The position numbers and the translations under genes were made by a program. Shown in pieces: positions 24,224 through 37,074 of a stretch of DNA of 64,000 nt (the first letter of the stretch is position 1; each line of letters begins with the position of its first letter). A model generated the notes under the pieces. That model worked only from the letters and a program-made list of their open reading frames with translations. It ran no database searches and was not told the DNA's origin. The DNA is from Tetrahymena thermophila SB210 (taxonomy: Eukaryota; Ciliophora; Oligohymenophorea; Hymenostomatida; Tetrahymenidae): assembly GCF_000189635.1 (NCBI RefSeq), contig NW_002476387.1, positions 248,001-312,000 of the forward strand, written 5' to 3'.

Positions 24224-26330
24224 TCTTGAATTAAAATTTTATACTTTTCTTGCAAGCTTATTACAAAACAATACCCTTTATAGGTTTTTAACTTCGCTTA
24301 TTTACTTATTATTATTATTGTTATATATCTTTCAAAAAATATTAAGCTTTGTTTGGTCTAATTAATCTATTTTTTATGTGAAATAAATGTTAATAATTAT
24401 GAATCACAGTTAAATTTCTTCTTATCTTGATTTAATTATTTTCATAAAAGCAAATATATACATACATATATAAATACACTATTGGAATTAAGAGATAATA
24501 ATAATAATTGAAATTTGATACTATTTATATGTTTTATAGCATTATTATTCTTTAATTACCTTCCAACTATCATTAAAATTTATAATCTAAATAATTTCAT
24601 GATTTTAAGGATAAGATAGATGATCAAATTATTTTGTTCATTCAAAATAATAAATTTTTTCCACCAAATATTTACTTTGATTGAATATCATCCATAGAAA
24701 ATATTCATATTCGTCAATTAAACATTAATAAAATATATTTTTCAATATCTATATCAAAGGTATTTTTTTAAGTAAAATAAAATTTATTTTAGTAAAATTT
24801 TATCTTAAAATTTAAATGAGTTTATCAACAAAAAAATAATTGAATTTAATAAATTTAGCTAAATAGCAACAAAAGTATGTCTTTTTTTTAATAAAAATAG
24901 AAAATCTTTTAAAAATAAAATATTTATTAAAAAAAAAGAAATTAAAATAAAAATATACGAATATTTCTAACTTGAAAATATTTTACTATTTCTTAAAACT
25001 AAATTAGTTTGTTTTTCATGAGTATTTGATTTTTCCTTTACAAAATTTTTCTTATTTTTCAAATTGAATTTGATATTTAACAAAATTTACCGTTGAAAAA
25101 ATTGATAATGAATAATTAATTAAAAAAAAATTAAACTGAAAAATTTTCATAAAAAAGGAAAGAAAAAAATGAATTAGATTTAAAATATTTAAAAGTGAGT
25201 ATATTGAAATTGAAAGAAACGTGCTTGCATGACAAAACTTAGATAAGATTTAAATACAAATTTTTATCCCGAAACACTATACAAAGTTTCCAATCCATCC
25301 AACTTATCCATTAGTTTTTCAACCAAACAAAATCTAATCTAAAATAAAAAATGCAAATACTAATCCAATATACAAAGCAGAGTTAGTTAGAACAAACATA
25401 TCTCAGATAATATTATTTTTAATTTTTTAAATTTGCCCCTATTAAATAAGTTTTTAATCGCATTCGCAGTCATGATAAACTATACAATCGTTAAATAAAA
25501 TAATATAACTTGAGATTTGCAAAGTTAACTAAAAAGCTCTGAAATTTTAAAATTTTAATCTAATGAAGTAATTAATATTCATCAAAAAACCAATAAAACA
25601 TTTATTATTTAATCACACTTAATCCTCTTACTACTACATAAAAAACATATTAAATACATTAATCACATTAAAATATAAATAAATCTTAAAAAATCTAAAT
25701 AGAAAGAATTAATTGAAACTAACAAATAATTAAGAAAGCAACTAAAAATAATTAAAAAATTCATTTAAAGTTAAAAATTAATTAATTCAAATAAAAAATT
25801 CCAAAATAAACATAAATAAATAAATAAAAAAGACTATTTATTAACTGCTATTAATATTAATTAATAGATAATTTTTTAATCATTAAAAATATTAATAAAT
25901 TTTTGTTAACAAACTTTCATAAAATAATTAATTAACAATTTAATCAACAAATAACGTCTAATTTTTTATATTAATTTCTATATATTTGTTCAGATAATTG
26001 CTTTAAAAACATTTTTTTTGGCTAGCCAATAATTATTTATGGATGCAGAATATTAATTATTTAAATCGTAATTTACTATTTAAAAAATTTAGCTCTTATT
26101 TTCAGTTTCTAATTTCTTTCTAATTGTAAATTATTCTTTCAATATTAATTTCATAATTGCTTTTTAATGCTTTCTAATATAATTTATTCAATTTCTTAAA
26201 AATATAAATTTGCTTTAAAATTGTATTGATTGATATCTTATTAAGAAATATTTTTATAAAAATATACATACTGTTATCTATATGAACATAAAATTTTTAC
26301 AAAAATATTTTTAAAAATAAAGTATAATAA
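24224..26330. other. Long AT-rich spacer
   Basis: About 2.1 kb upstream of the unknown gene (-) and downstream of UFM1 (-). A slightly less AT-rich patch at about 25200-25320 was examined on both strands; it shows neither an ORF with coding character nor a tRNA or snRNA signature. Nothing else was found. Confidence 0.6.
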
Positions 26331-26803
26331 TCATTAATTTCCTACTCTATCTCTAGGGATTAATTTTAATTCACTTCCGTGCTTAAGGAAAACATTTCCT
26401 ATTATTTATTTTATTTTTTATTTTATGAAATAGCTTATTTTTATTTTAAATATTACCTGCTGTTTGCTCAGGGTTAATACCAACACCAGTGCTAGTAATA
26501 ATGGCTGAAGTTGCGTGATTTACTTTAAACTTTAATTTTATTGAATAAATATTAAACAACTGATCTTCCTTTATTTATAATATCTTACTTGTTCAGCAAC
26601 ATATTTAATGCAAGCTGAAAAAGGAGCTTCTTCTGGAACGCTAATACTAAATTATTATACGAAAGAAAATGTAAATTAAAATTGCGTAAAGTAATCTTTT
26701 TCTTTTTTTAAATAATAATGATTAATTAAAAATACGTTCTGAAAGGGAGATTAGGATCAGAAGTCAAAGTGATCTTGAAAGTAACTTTTTGCTTAGTGGC
26801 CAT
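26331..26803 (-). CDS. UFM1: Ubiquitin-fold modifier 1 (UFM1)
   Basis: Four exons in minus order (26736-26803, 26589-26646, 26457-26529, 26331-26398) sum to 267 bases, 88 aa. The protein begins MATKQKVTFKITLTSDPNLP and contains ISVPEEAPFSACIKYVAEQ, ATSAIIT, GVGINPEQTAGNVFLKHG and SELKLIPRDRVG, an essentially complete match to UFM1 of animals and plants. UFM1 is conjugated to ribosomes and ER proteins through the UBA5, UFC1 and UFL1 enzymes. Two residues (Asn-Gln) follow the conserved Val-Gly, so this is a precursor that a UFSP-type protease would trim to expose the C-terminal glycine. All exon phases agree. None of the other UFMylation genes is nearby. Confidence 0.96.
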
Positions 26804-27355
26804 TTTTGCTTTGCTTTAAACTTTTGAGTATTTTACTTTTTGTTTTCTATTATTGATATAAATTAATTTTTGGAATTATTTTTAATTAAGTACCGATGAT
26901 TGAAGGCCGTATAAATTTACTAATTTTAAAGAATCATCAAAATTGAATATGATTCTTCCTAAATTTTGTATCAGTATTGGATGGGTGACGTGTGTTTGAT
27001 TGAGCACAAAAAGATATTTATTTCAGATAGCAAAAAAGAATTTTTAAAGTATTTATTTTTCGTTTTAGAAATAAATTCAATTATATTGAATATTCTATTC
27101 TATAATATTAATAACAGAAACAACATATAATTGTTAATTTGATTTTCTTTTAAATTTATTAAAAAGCGTTTAAAAGCATATTAAGTGTATGTTTTTAATT
27201 TTAATAAAATATTAACAAGCAATTATCTAATATTCAGTAGACATATCAAAAACCTTATAATTAAATTTGTGCAATAAGTTATTGATAGAAAATAAATAGA
27301 AATTATTTTTAAACCAAATAAAGAGTAAACATTTATAAGGAAACACAATTTTAAA
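26804..27355. other. Spacer between divergent genes
   Basis: Lies between the start of UFM1 (-) and the next gene (+), so it should hold both promoters. Its first part contains the less AT-rich 5S-like sequence described separately; the rest is A/T tracts. Confidence 0.6.
26899..27018 (+). ncRNA. 5S-rRNA-like sequence, degenerate or pseudogene
   Basis: GGCCGTATA at 26905 resembles the 5S start GGCCATA. TCAGTATTGGATGGGTGAC at 26971-26989 resembles the 5S helix IV/loop E region and box C promoter (usually TTAGTACTTGGATGGGTGAC). The two blocks are 74 bases apart (GGCC to GGATGGG), the spacing remembered for human 5S rRNA. The middle part (normally about positions 25-60) does not match and instead holds a perfect 9-bp hairpin (AAGAATCAT 26929-26937, ATGATTCTT 26949-26957). 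The 3' end does not pair with the 5' end. It is either an old 5S pseudogene, a 5S-derived element or another RNA; chance is not excluded. Confidence 0.35.
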
Positions 27356-29162
27356 ATGGATTAAGGTACTCAATATTATGATTAGATTCTATTTATGATT
27401 ATTTTAAATTACATTAATTGATCCATAATTGTTTTATACTTTAAAGGAGTAGAAAAAATTCCGATTAAGTAATTTGCTGAATGGTATGATGTAAAATATG
27501 ATAAAAAATATGAAAAAACTTTATAAGGCCTGAAATTTGCTTTTTATAAATTTTACGCTCTTATCTAAAGTCTGATTTAAAACACTATTGCTATTTAGTT
27601 GCTGGTAATAAACTGACAGTTTATGAGAAATTTAAACTCTGTTTCTTATTTTAATTTTCTTTTTTATGTAGTTAATTGATGTCAAACATGATGATAGCAT
27701 ATCAGTAAAAGAACTTTTAGACAGTTAATTGTAAAAAATTTATTTTCAAATGCTTTATGAAGGAATGTTCATATTTTTTAAATAATTAGACATATCTTAA
27801 AGGGAATTATATTAGATTATCCAAAATTAATTGATTGGGAATTTTGTGAGTTCTTTTAATCTACAATAGCAGACAAAGTAAACTAAGTGAAAGTATATTT
27901 CCATCCTATAACTCACTTCACCGGCATTGATAAATCTTTAAAAGGTAATTTTTTTTTTTTCCTTACTTTTAAAATGAGTTTTTTCAATTTAAAGGAAAGT
28001 TTAAATAGCTATTAGAGAACAGTGAGAATGGTTTAAGTATATCTACCTATTTGATTAAAGAGATATATGATCAAATACTCATTTCTTAGCATTAAATTAA
28101 AAGCACATAGGAATAAAGAATGGTATTAAAATTATTATTCAAATATAATTTTAACTTATTTAATTAACTATTTAGTTTATTAGACAAACAATCAAAAGCA
28201 TTATAGATGAAATAAAAGAAATGAAATAAAATAAAGCTTTCCATGATTATTTTGAATTGTTTACTGCCTTTATGACAAACAGTTTATAAGAAAATAAAGA
28301 GCTCTCACAAAACAGAGAATATTTAATTTTAATGATGAACCTCTTGAAAGAATTAATTGAAAATTAAAAGAATGTTGAATCTTGTCTTGCTAACATTATC
28401 AACATGTGTCATATCATTAAAAATAAAGGAAAGAAGGTTTTAAGAGAAGATATTACAATAGAGGAATAACAAATATTATCGAAGTAAGCTATTTATTAGT
28501 ATTTAATAAAATCTTTAATATAATTTTTTCTAAAAAGATTCGTAAAACTTATCGTTAAGCCTGACTTCCTTGATAACTTTTTACTCTAAAGTGACTAAAG
28601 TGAGTATATGCAAGCCGTTAAGATACTTGAAAAACAAAACACTCTTATCAAAGAAATGTATTTATTATTAATGAATTAACAATTAAATTAAATTTTTTTA
28701 CAGGAAATAAAATAGAAAGCTGTTGGATGAGGGAATAATTTTCAATGAAAAAAAGTTTAAGGCAAAATTAGAAAAATGGATATAATGCAAAAAAGCTATT
28801 GAATAGTTAAACAGTAGTGAAAATTATTAATTGTAGTTTCTAGCATACGAATGTAACTTAACTAACTTAATAAAAATAAATAAATGTATTTTAATAAAAA
28901 TTATTTTAAGTACAACTTAAGACTTCTTCTCAACAGTTATAAGATAAATTTGAGCAAAAACAAAGAGACTTTAGCAATACTTTTATTTAATATCATCAAA
29001 TCTATACATTCTAAACAGATTCTATCAAATCAGTAAATTATTCAATATTATATAAATTTATTTAAGCTGTTTAATATCAAATAGTTATAAAAAATTGTTC
29101 AAAAAGAGTTTGGAATTAAGGTAGAAATAGAAATAGGAAATTTCATTTTTGCAAAAATTTGA
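27356..29162 (+). CDS. Hypothetical multi-exon protein
   Basis: The start is ATG 27356 (MDQ), followed by a first intron from the GTACTC donor at about 27366 to 27446. Then come GVEKIPIKQFAEWYDVKY and about eight more exons with small introns. Clear coding blocks include DYPKLIDWEFCEFFQ, KVYFHPITHFTGIDKSL, KAFHDYFELFTAFM, NREYLILMMNLLKELIEN, VKLIVKPDFLDNFL and KLLDEGIIFNEKKFKAK. The end is GNFIFAKI and TGA at 29160-29162. The composition is helical and charged without repeats, signal peptide or membrane segments. Exon edges between 27700 and 27810 are ambiguous. No family was recognised. It ends about 0.7 kb before the deubiquitinase gene in the same direction; no functional link is implied. 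Confidence 0.65.
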
Positions 29163-29856
29163 AAATAAATTTAAAATAAAATAAGGAAGTAAGAAAGAAA
29201 GAATTAAGCATTTTTTAATTGTAAATATATTTAATACTATGTAAAAATATTCCATTTAAAGCAACTTAAAAATATTCATTATATATATATATACTTTGAT
29301 TAAAATTCAAACTTGAAAATTTTCATAGTTAAATATTTATTGAGAAAGAGTTAACTATAATTTATAGTTGTAAAAATTATAATTTACTTCCAATAAAATC
29401 TAAATATTATCTTAAAGATTGTGTATCTCTTTGTAGTAAAAGAAAATTTATAGAAAATAAAATATCTTTTCAAATTAACATCAAAAAAGATAGTTAAACA
29501 TTATTCTATATTATTAATTTATAAATTATCTAATAATTTAATATTATCATCTTTGTTTTACAGATTACTTTGCATATAATTTATCTGTTTAAAATAGTAT
29601 ATATTTATATATATATATATATATTATAATTTAGTGAAAAAATTAGAAGTTTAAAGTTTTTTAAAAATTTAAATGAAAAAAGATTTAGGTATCTATTTAT
29701 CATTTTATATTTATTCTGATTAAATACTGATAGAAACAATCTTTCAAAAATCTAGTTTGTGATTTAGATAAGCGATTTTTTCTGATGTAAATTGATTAAT
29801 TATTGAAAAATTAAAAATTTATATCAAAAAGAAAGAATCATACATATCTTTACAAA
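29163..29856. other. AT-rich spacer with AT microsatellites
   Basis: Between two + strand genes. It contains two short (TA)n tracts, at about 29279-29293 and 29607-29624. No gene seen. Confidence 0.65.
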
Positions 29857-32800
29857 ATGAAATCTTAGGTAATTTTTTTATTCTTTAAATGCAATTTTAT
29901 AACGATTTTAATCAATATAAAGGACAAATTCAAGGGAAAATCAATTAGTGCAGAGCAGAAATATATTGGAATATAAAATATTGGTATTTGCTTTTATACT
30001 TAAAATAATTTTTTTATTATTGTTTCAAATTTTAATAGGTGCAACATGCTATATGAATAGTGTAATTTAAACACTATTCATGACTTAAGAATTCAGATAC
30101 AATATATTCTCTCAAAAGTTGATTTTTATATTGCAATTAAAAGAGTAATTAAAGTTAAATTATAAACAGTATAGATGTCGATAAGGTTAAACAAATAGAG
30201 AAATCAATTCCTATTTAAATTTAGAAACTTTTTGCACTGCTACAAATTAAAAAAGACAAGAAGATTAGCACTTAAGATTTAATTAAAAGTTTTGGTTGGA
30301 CTAGTGGAGAGGCTTTCTAACAGCATGACAGTTAAGAGTTTATAAGAATTTTATTTGAAGCTATTGATAATACTTTTAAAATAAAATTTATAAACGAGCT
30401 GTATTAGGGAAATATGGTGAACTATGTTAAGTGTCTAAACTGTTAAAATGAAAGTCTAAGAGAAGAATAATTTTTAGATATTCAGCTAACTATTAAAAAT
30501 GACTTTGAAAATATTAAAAATGAGTCTATTGATGAAGCATTCGTAAATTTAATGAGACCTGAATAACTAGTTAATGATAATAAATATTTTTGTGAAACTT
30601 GTAACTCGAAAGTAATTAATTACTTTATTTAATAATAGTTAAAATACATATTTAATTTTTAAAGTAAGATGCATTAAGGGGTTGTAGAATTGAAAAGATA
30701 CCCGAAATTTTAACTATTTAACTGAATAGATTTACTTATGATTACATGATGGACCGTAGAGTTAAATTAAATAATCTATTTAAATTTCCCTATATTCTCA
30801 ATATGAATTAATTTGATTCGTAATTATTTTCATTTTATTTTCTATCTACTATTTAAAATGATTCATTTTAATATTTAGTGGATATCAAGGAATACCATAA
30901 GAGATAAAAAACAGATTCGAAGATAAAAAAACTTAGACATAAAAGGAGTAAGAAGAATTATAAAAGTAAAAAGAAGAAGCAAATAAATAGAAAGATTTAA
31001 CAAAACCATCTAACTAAACAAATAACATGATTTCTAATGATTAAAAAAAAAAAATTGTCTCTAAAGAAGATACCAAGCAAAAAGGACAAAACTTGAGAGA
31101 CTTTTTAAAAAATGAAAGGTTAAAAAATAAAAAAGATAAAAGCTAAAAAGAAGAAGTTGAAATCGAACTATTTACAGATGATGTAAAAGGAGAAAAATAT
31201 GTTTTAGAAGTAAACGAAATTTAAGATGAATAAGTATAACAGAATTTGCCACCTCCTCCTCCAGCTCCTATTTTACTTAATTTAGATAACACAAAGAATG
31301 ATATACCACCTCCTCCTCCTATAAACATTCTTAATACAAACTTAGGCCTTGAAGATAATAAAAATAATGCCATTCCATAAGCACCTCCAATGTTTTAAAG
31401 TAGTAATACCTAGCATAGCTAGAATTTGAATTCGGAATAAGAAAAATAGGCAAGAGAATAGCAATTAAAAGAATATTTAGAATATTTAAATAGTAGTTAT
31501 TAATAGTACTGGACAGAGACAGAATAGTAGATTTAAGAATATTTAAAGGATGGAGATAATGTTTATGAGCTTTTTTCTATTTGCATGCATAGTGGTGGTG
31601 CGTACGGAGGACATTATTATGCCTTTATTAAATCATTTGAAGATAAGTATTGGTATAAATTTAATGATTCTTCCGTTACTTATATGGAATTAGAAGATGT
31701 TATAAAAAAAGCTTACGGAGGGTCTGATTTCAATAATGCTTATATGCTTTTTTATAGGAAATACAGCCCTAATTCGAGCATCACTTTTAATGATGAAAGC
31801 ATTCCAATTTATTTATAAAAAATATTAGAAGAAGAAGAAAAACTTAAGTAAGAGGCTAATAAAGTTATAACTTTGAAATATGATGTTGATATGAAGCTTA
31901 AATAACAAAAGGGAGAAAATTTGAACTAAAATAATATCAAATCTGATATGGAAATAGAACAAAGCTCAAACAATAGCTTTGTTTAAATATGTTTAGCAAA
32001 TTAGCATAATTTAGGTCTTGAAGATTTAAATTCGAATTTAGAAGTAATTAAAATTGAGGATGTCAACTAGTCTTTGTCTATTGAAGGATTGCAAAAGTTA
32101 ATTTGTATTAAGTTTAATGCTTAGGATTATAAAAGAGTTCTCATATTTAGGAAAATAATAACAGAGGATTAAGTTTTAGGATAATAATTAAATATTTTTA
32201 GCAATAAATCTCTTAAAGAGCTTGAAGTAACTTAAGAAGAAGTTCTTTTTGTTGAGATTCAAGAAGAAGAAATAGCTTAGCAGTATAAATGGGTTGATAA
32301 ATTTGAGGAGATTTCTAGTACGATTTATATTCGCTACAATATCCCTAGTTAAGAAGAAGAGCTTCAAACACAATTCAGTCAAAAAATAAAAATAGACTCT
32401 AGAAGATAAGAGTAATACCTTAAACAAGTTTTATGTGAAACGCTTAAGTAATCCAAAATGATTAAATTAAATTTTAATTAAATGTATTTATATTTTATTA
32501 GGATAGAATAGAATCAAGTTATTTTAAGGTTTGATGGTCCCATGGGGAAAGAAATTAAAAACATGAATTCGTTAATCAAAGAAAATCATGCTTTTAACAG
32601 AAAAGTCTATATCTAATATGGAATCCCTTGCAACTAAAATGAATACAGGAATAAATTATATATTGCCTAACCATAAAGCTTATTTGAGGCTAATATATTC
32701 TTCTTATTTGAAGAAGTAGGAGAAATAATAACTGATAGAAAGTAATTTTTTTAAATGAAAGTTATTTAGCAATAAGAAAAAATTTATTTCATAAAAGTTG

Positions 32801-33694
32801 GAACTTAGATGAGTTAAAAGAGGCAATCAGAAAAAATCTAAGAAATAAAAATATTCCATAGTACACCTAACTTTGCTAAGATTTTGAAGTCAGGGAAAAA
32901 TATCAATTCAAGTTGAGGAGGTTGTATAAGCAAGGACTTTTGAGTGAATAATTTGTGAGTGAAAAAACCGAGTTTGCAGTAGAATTTAAAGAAACCACAG
33001 TTCAAAATTTAAGTTTAGATTAGTATAAACTTTATGTAAGAATACTGGATTCATAAAATAATACCCTCAAAGACAGGTTTGAAATTATAGTAAAGCAAGA
33101 AGACACTTTACACGATTTAGCAAACAATATTTTCTCATATGATAAAACTGTAAACGTAGATAAAAATTAATTTTTAGTAATCTCTAACTTAATTTAAATT
33201 AATATTTATCAGGTTAGCAATATGTGTGTAATTTTAGTCAAAGATGTAGAGAATTTCTAGTTGAATGACTTGATTTCCGAGGAGGTAAAAGAACATAAGA
33301 AATACATTTTTACATAATTTATTTTTTTAAATTTAAAGTGGATATGTTTAAATAATAACAGTGAAAGCATAATCAAAGCTCCACTGAAGGTCAGTAATGA
33401 TGGATAACTCTTAATGTAAATGATTTAAACAAAGATAAAATAAGTCTAATTTAAATTTTAATTGAAAATAGAGTAAAAGATTAAGATTTGAACTTAGCAC
33501 AATTTAACCTACAGAACTTGAAAGATATGAGAATTTAAAATTAAAGGCAAGAAAAAGCTTAAAAGACTAGAGTAAACAAAATATATCATCCCAAAGAGAA
33601 AGCCTTAAAAATTAACTATTAGCAAGATAATGTAGATGAATAAGAATAAGATATCAATGCTCAAGAAAAAGGAAACCAACAAATGACTGAATGA
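29857..33694 (+). CDS. USP47-like ubiquitin-specific protease
   Basis: The start is MKSQ at 29857, intron 29869-29922, then the Cys box YIGIQNIGATCYMNSVIQT with catalytic Cys codon 30047-30049. KLFALLQ, SFGWTSGEAFQQHDSQEF (the QQD-type box), INELYQGNMVNYVKC, a C-x2-C pair at KYFCETCNSK, QLNRFTYDYM and LNNLFKFPYILNMNQF follow USP47 order closely. About 230 residues of insertion (about 30830-31580) with Lys/Gln/Glu repeats and two polyproline runs separate these from the His box GGAYGGHYYAFI (His codon 31612-31614) and YKFNDSSVTYM. The C-terminal half is the ubiquitin-like-domain region. TGA ends it at 33692-33694. Exon joins near 30110-30190, 32750-32830 and 33380-33440 are unsettled. It removes ubiquitin from substrates; catalytic residues look intact. 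Confidence 0.85.
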
Positions 33695-34263
33695 AAATTT
33701 ATTTATTAATTGAAATATAAAAATGTATTTATTTTTTATTTGTTAATATTCTTGTAATCAATTTACATACTTTATTTTAAAATTTAATTGAATTAAAAAA
33801 ATCTATCAAAACCTATTTTTAATTGCTTTTTTTCTAAACTTTAGCATCAAAAAGAAAAACAAACAAGTACATATCTGAAAAAAATGATTGATTGATGTTT
33901 GGATTTATAAATATGAAATATTATTTATTAATTCATTATTTGAATGGAATATAAATAAAAATAAATTAGTTTTTTTGAATATATCTATCTTCATATTTAT
34001 TAGTACTAATAGAATACTATAAAGTTAATTTCAAAAAATATATAATTTTTTATTAAATTAAAAATAGATTGAAGGAAAGGAGTAATAAATAGCTTCCTGT
34101 TATATAGCAACTAATAAAACTCAACCTATTTGAATAAAATTAGATTAATTTTTTCAGAGATTTTATAAATCAAATAGAAATTTAATAAAAACAATATAAT
34201 AAAAACGAAATCAAAAAATTTTTAATAATCAAAAACTATCTTATTATTAGTAGTATTAATTAA
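33695..34263. other. AT-rich spacer
   Basis: Between two + strand genes. A/T tracts only. Confidence 0.7.
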
Positions 34264-35681
34264 ATGGACTTTTAACAAGACAATCATTAACCATAAGGGT
34301 TATATGGATCAGATGTATATAAATGAATAACTAAATTTGTTTAGAAAATTTAGAAGTTAAAAAGAAATGGTGTTATTTATTTTGAATTATATAAAACTAG
34401 GATAATTACTAAAATTCATTTGGATCAGCAAACGTAAAACCATCAGCTGATGTCGAATCATAACCAGGTAGCGCATAAAAAGAACCTCAATAATAGCCTT
34501 AAGAAAACCAATAAGTAAATACAATTTAAAAATAGACTAATAACATTAGAAGAAATACAATTTATTAATTTATTGAGCATTTTTTTTAAATTCAACAAAT
34601 AGAAAGCTACTGGATGCTGTGGAATTTTTTCAATTGAGTAAATTAAATCATACATACACGTGTGCTAATGAGTTAAATTTAATAAAATATTTTCTTATTA
34701 AACAGATATTATCAACCTTTCTTCAACGTCACAAGCGCTGAAGTAAAGAAGAAATTAATAAATGTTTTAATTCCAAACAAGCCCGAATTTTAGAGTAAAA
34801 AAACCCCTGATTTGTAAATTAATTAAATGCAATTAAAAAAAAAGCTAATAAAATCGTTAAATTTATTTAAAAAGATGGGGCCCTTTCTGGGTGTTGACAA
34901 CAGTTATTTTCTTATTGTGCGTTTGTGGTAACCTTTCAAGTTATATTTCAGTAAATGATTTTTTTTTATCAAAAATAAAAATTTTTCTAAAAATATTAAC
35001 TTAATTTATTTAAAGAATCAAGAAAAGTATGAAGTTGACTTTAAATATGCTCCTCTAGCTGCTGCTTTGGTAATTATTTTATTTACTTAAATTGCAATTT
35101 GTTCTATAGTCATATTCCTTGTCTATTTTATACGAATAATTAATTTATAAAATTTAATATAAAATAAGATTTATGGTATTGGTATATGTTTCCCTGTCTT
35201 ACTATCTATATTGATTAAGTGCTTCGGTGGTGAAACTACTCCTTTTGAAGTAAGAACATATTTTAATTTAAACAAAAGTTAATATTTTTAAATTATCTTT
35301 AGGCTATCTGCTTATATGGATACTCCATGGCTTGTTTTGCTATAGTTGCAGCTTTAAACACTATTCCTTTCTCAGTATAACTTAATATCAATTTTATATC
35401 ATCATAACTTAAAAATATTTAATTATAATAGTGGTTATAATGGATTTTAACTGTTTACGGATTCATTAATTCTACAATCTTCATCTTCGTTAACATCTAT
35501 GGGTAAAATTCTATTTAAAGAAAAATTAGAAATCAAAAATATATCCTTTTTAATTTATATTTAAAGTGACATTAGAAACCTCCCAAGTTAAAAGAAATAC
35601 ATTATTTTAGGTGTTATTGGATGCTTCTAAATTGCATTTATGCTTTCTTTCAAGCTTTTCTTCTTCGACGTTTTCTCATGA
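34264..35681 (+). CDS. YIPF1/YIPF2-type Golgi membrane protein (Yip1 family)
   Basis: Ten exons sum to 777 bases (258 aa): 34264-34314, 34401-34514, 34603-34637, 34706-34813, 34875-34950, 35016-35069, 35169-35249, 35303-35374, 35432-35502 and 35567-35681; all phases agree. The cytosolic N-terminus is Gln/Asn/Ser-rich. GIFSIEYYQPFFNVTSAEV matches the family's (F)EYYQxFFDV entry motif, and TPDLWGPFWVLTTVIFLL matches the hallmark DLYGPFW with Trp for Tyr. Five hydrophobic segments follow (about residues 108-128, 140-165, 170-195, 200-220, 235-258). Yip1-family proteins bind prenylated Rab GTPases in Golgi and ER-derived membranes. The length is close to the usual 250-310 aa. Confidence 0.9.
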
Positions 35682-36418
35682 GCAAGTTAGTTTCTCAAAT
35701 AAACAAAATAAATTATGCAATTAAACCATTTATATATTAAGAATATAATATTGAAAATGATAAATTCTTAAAGTATTATTTGTAAATCTATAAAATCTTC
35801 TGATTTATTATTTGAATTTTAAATAGATAAATAAATAAAATTTAAATTTATTTTTAGTTTTCAAATTATTTTAAATTTAAAGTTAAAGTAATAAATCTAT
35901 CACTCACTCACTCTTATTATCAAAAAATAGATTTTATTTCACATAAAAGATTTAATTTTATTAATTTATAGAAATAATTATTTATAATAAGCTAGTTTTT
36001 AATTCATTATAACAATTAATATTTAAGCAGAAATATTTTTTTAATTTGGTAAAATTTTTATGTAAAATAAAGTAAAAAATATTTGGTTTTTAGGAATTAA
36101 AATCATAATTTTTTAAGATATTCTTACAATAAGAATATAAGAATGGTTAATTTTACTTTTTGTAGATGAATAAAATTTCCAAAATTTCAACACTTATTTG
36201 TTTGTTATTTTATTATTTTTGTGTTAGACTTATGAAATCTTAGCAGCAAGTTTTTAAATTTTAAATTTTAAAAGCATTTTAGTTAGAATTTAGTATTTAC
36301 TATTAAACTTGATAAATATAAAAATATGTAAACAAAAAAATAGATTTTAATAATTTTATAATATTCAAAGTTGTCTTGCTAAAATATTAATATAATTAGT
36401 CATTTATATATCTATCTA
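35682..36418. other. AT-rich spacer between convergent genes
   Basis: Separates the 3' ends of the YIPF gene (+) and the small unknown gene (-). A/T tracts; nothing recognised. Confidence 0.65.
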
Positions 36419-37074
36419 TCACAAAAATGTGATACATAAGTCATCATTTTCCTTAGAAACAATTACTGGTATTCTACTTTTAAATTCATCTATTTATTTA
36501 TAAGTAGACAAATTAAGTAAAGATAAATAAATTAAAATTAAAAATTGTTATTCTTTAAAAAAAATGAAATATTTTACTAACTTAAACTACACCAAAGTTA
36601 TTCATAATTTATTTTTGTGTTGAAGTTGCTTCTACTAAGTAAGTAAAATCCAGCTTTAAAAATAAAATAATATGTTAAATATAGTATTTGAATAGACCAA
36701 ATTTACTTTTAACTAGATTGATTTATATTATTATTGTTCTATTTCCTCTTCAATGGCTGAATTTTCATCAACAGTATACTTTACTTCTAAATATTTTATA
36801 TTAAAATTAATGTTTGATATTATTTTTAAAATTAAATGGATGTAACTAGTTCCATATATAAATTATAGATATTACCATATTGTAGAGGATTTAAAACAAC
36901 ATCAGTGTAGTGCTTTTAATTATGATATTATTAAAAATTTATTAACAAAAAAAGTGATAAAATGTAAAGAATTACCTTGACTATAAATTGTGGTAATCCA
37001 TTCTCCAACTTATATTTTAATGTTGCTAATACAGGTTCAATAACTTTGAATGTTCCTTTAGAAAATGATATCAT
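36419..37074 (-). CDS. Small hypothetical protein, five exons
   Basis: In minus order the exons 36976-37074, 36876-36912, 36707-36786, 36593-36653 and 36419-36489 sum to 348 bases (115 aa) with consistent phases. The last splice uses a GTGTAG donor. The protein starts MISFSKGTFKVIEPVLATL, has an acidic middle (DENSAIEEEIEQ) and ends IPVIVSKENDDLCITFL. It is soluble in appearance, with no signal peptide, membrane segment or recognised domain. An additional 5' exon cannot be excluded, because an AACACAG acceptor-like site lies just before the ATG. The function is unknown. Confidence 0.55.

Noticed and set aside
25190-25330. Possible small RNA gene in the 24-26 kb spacer
   Set aside because: Slightly lower AT content, but no tRNA arms, snoRNA boxes or snRNA motifs could be found.
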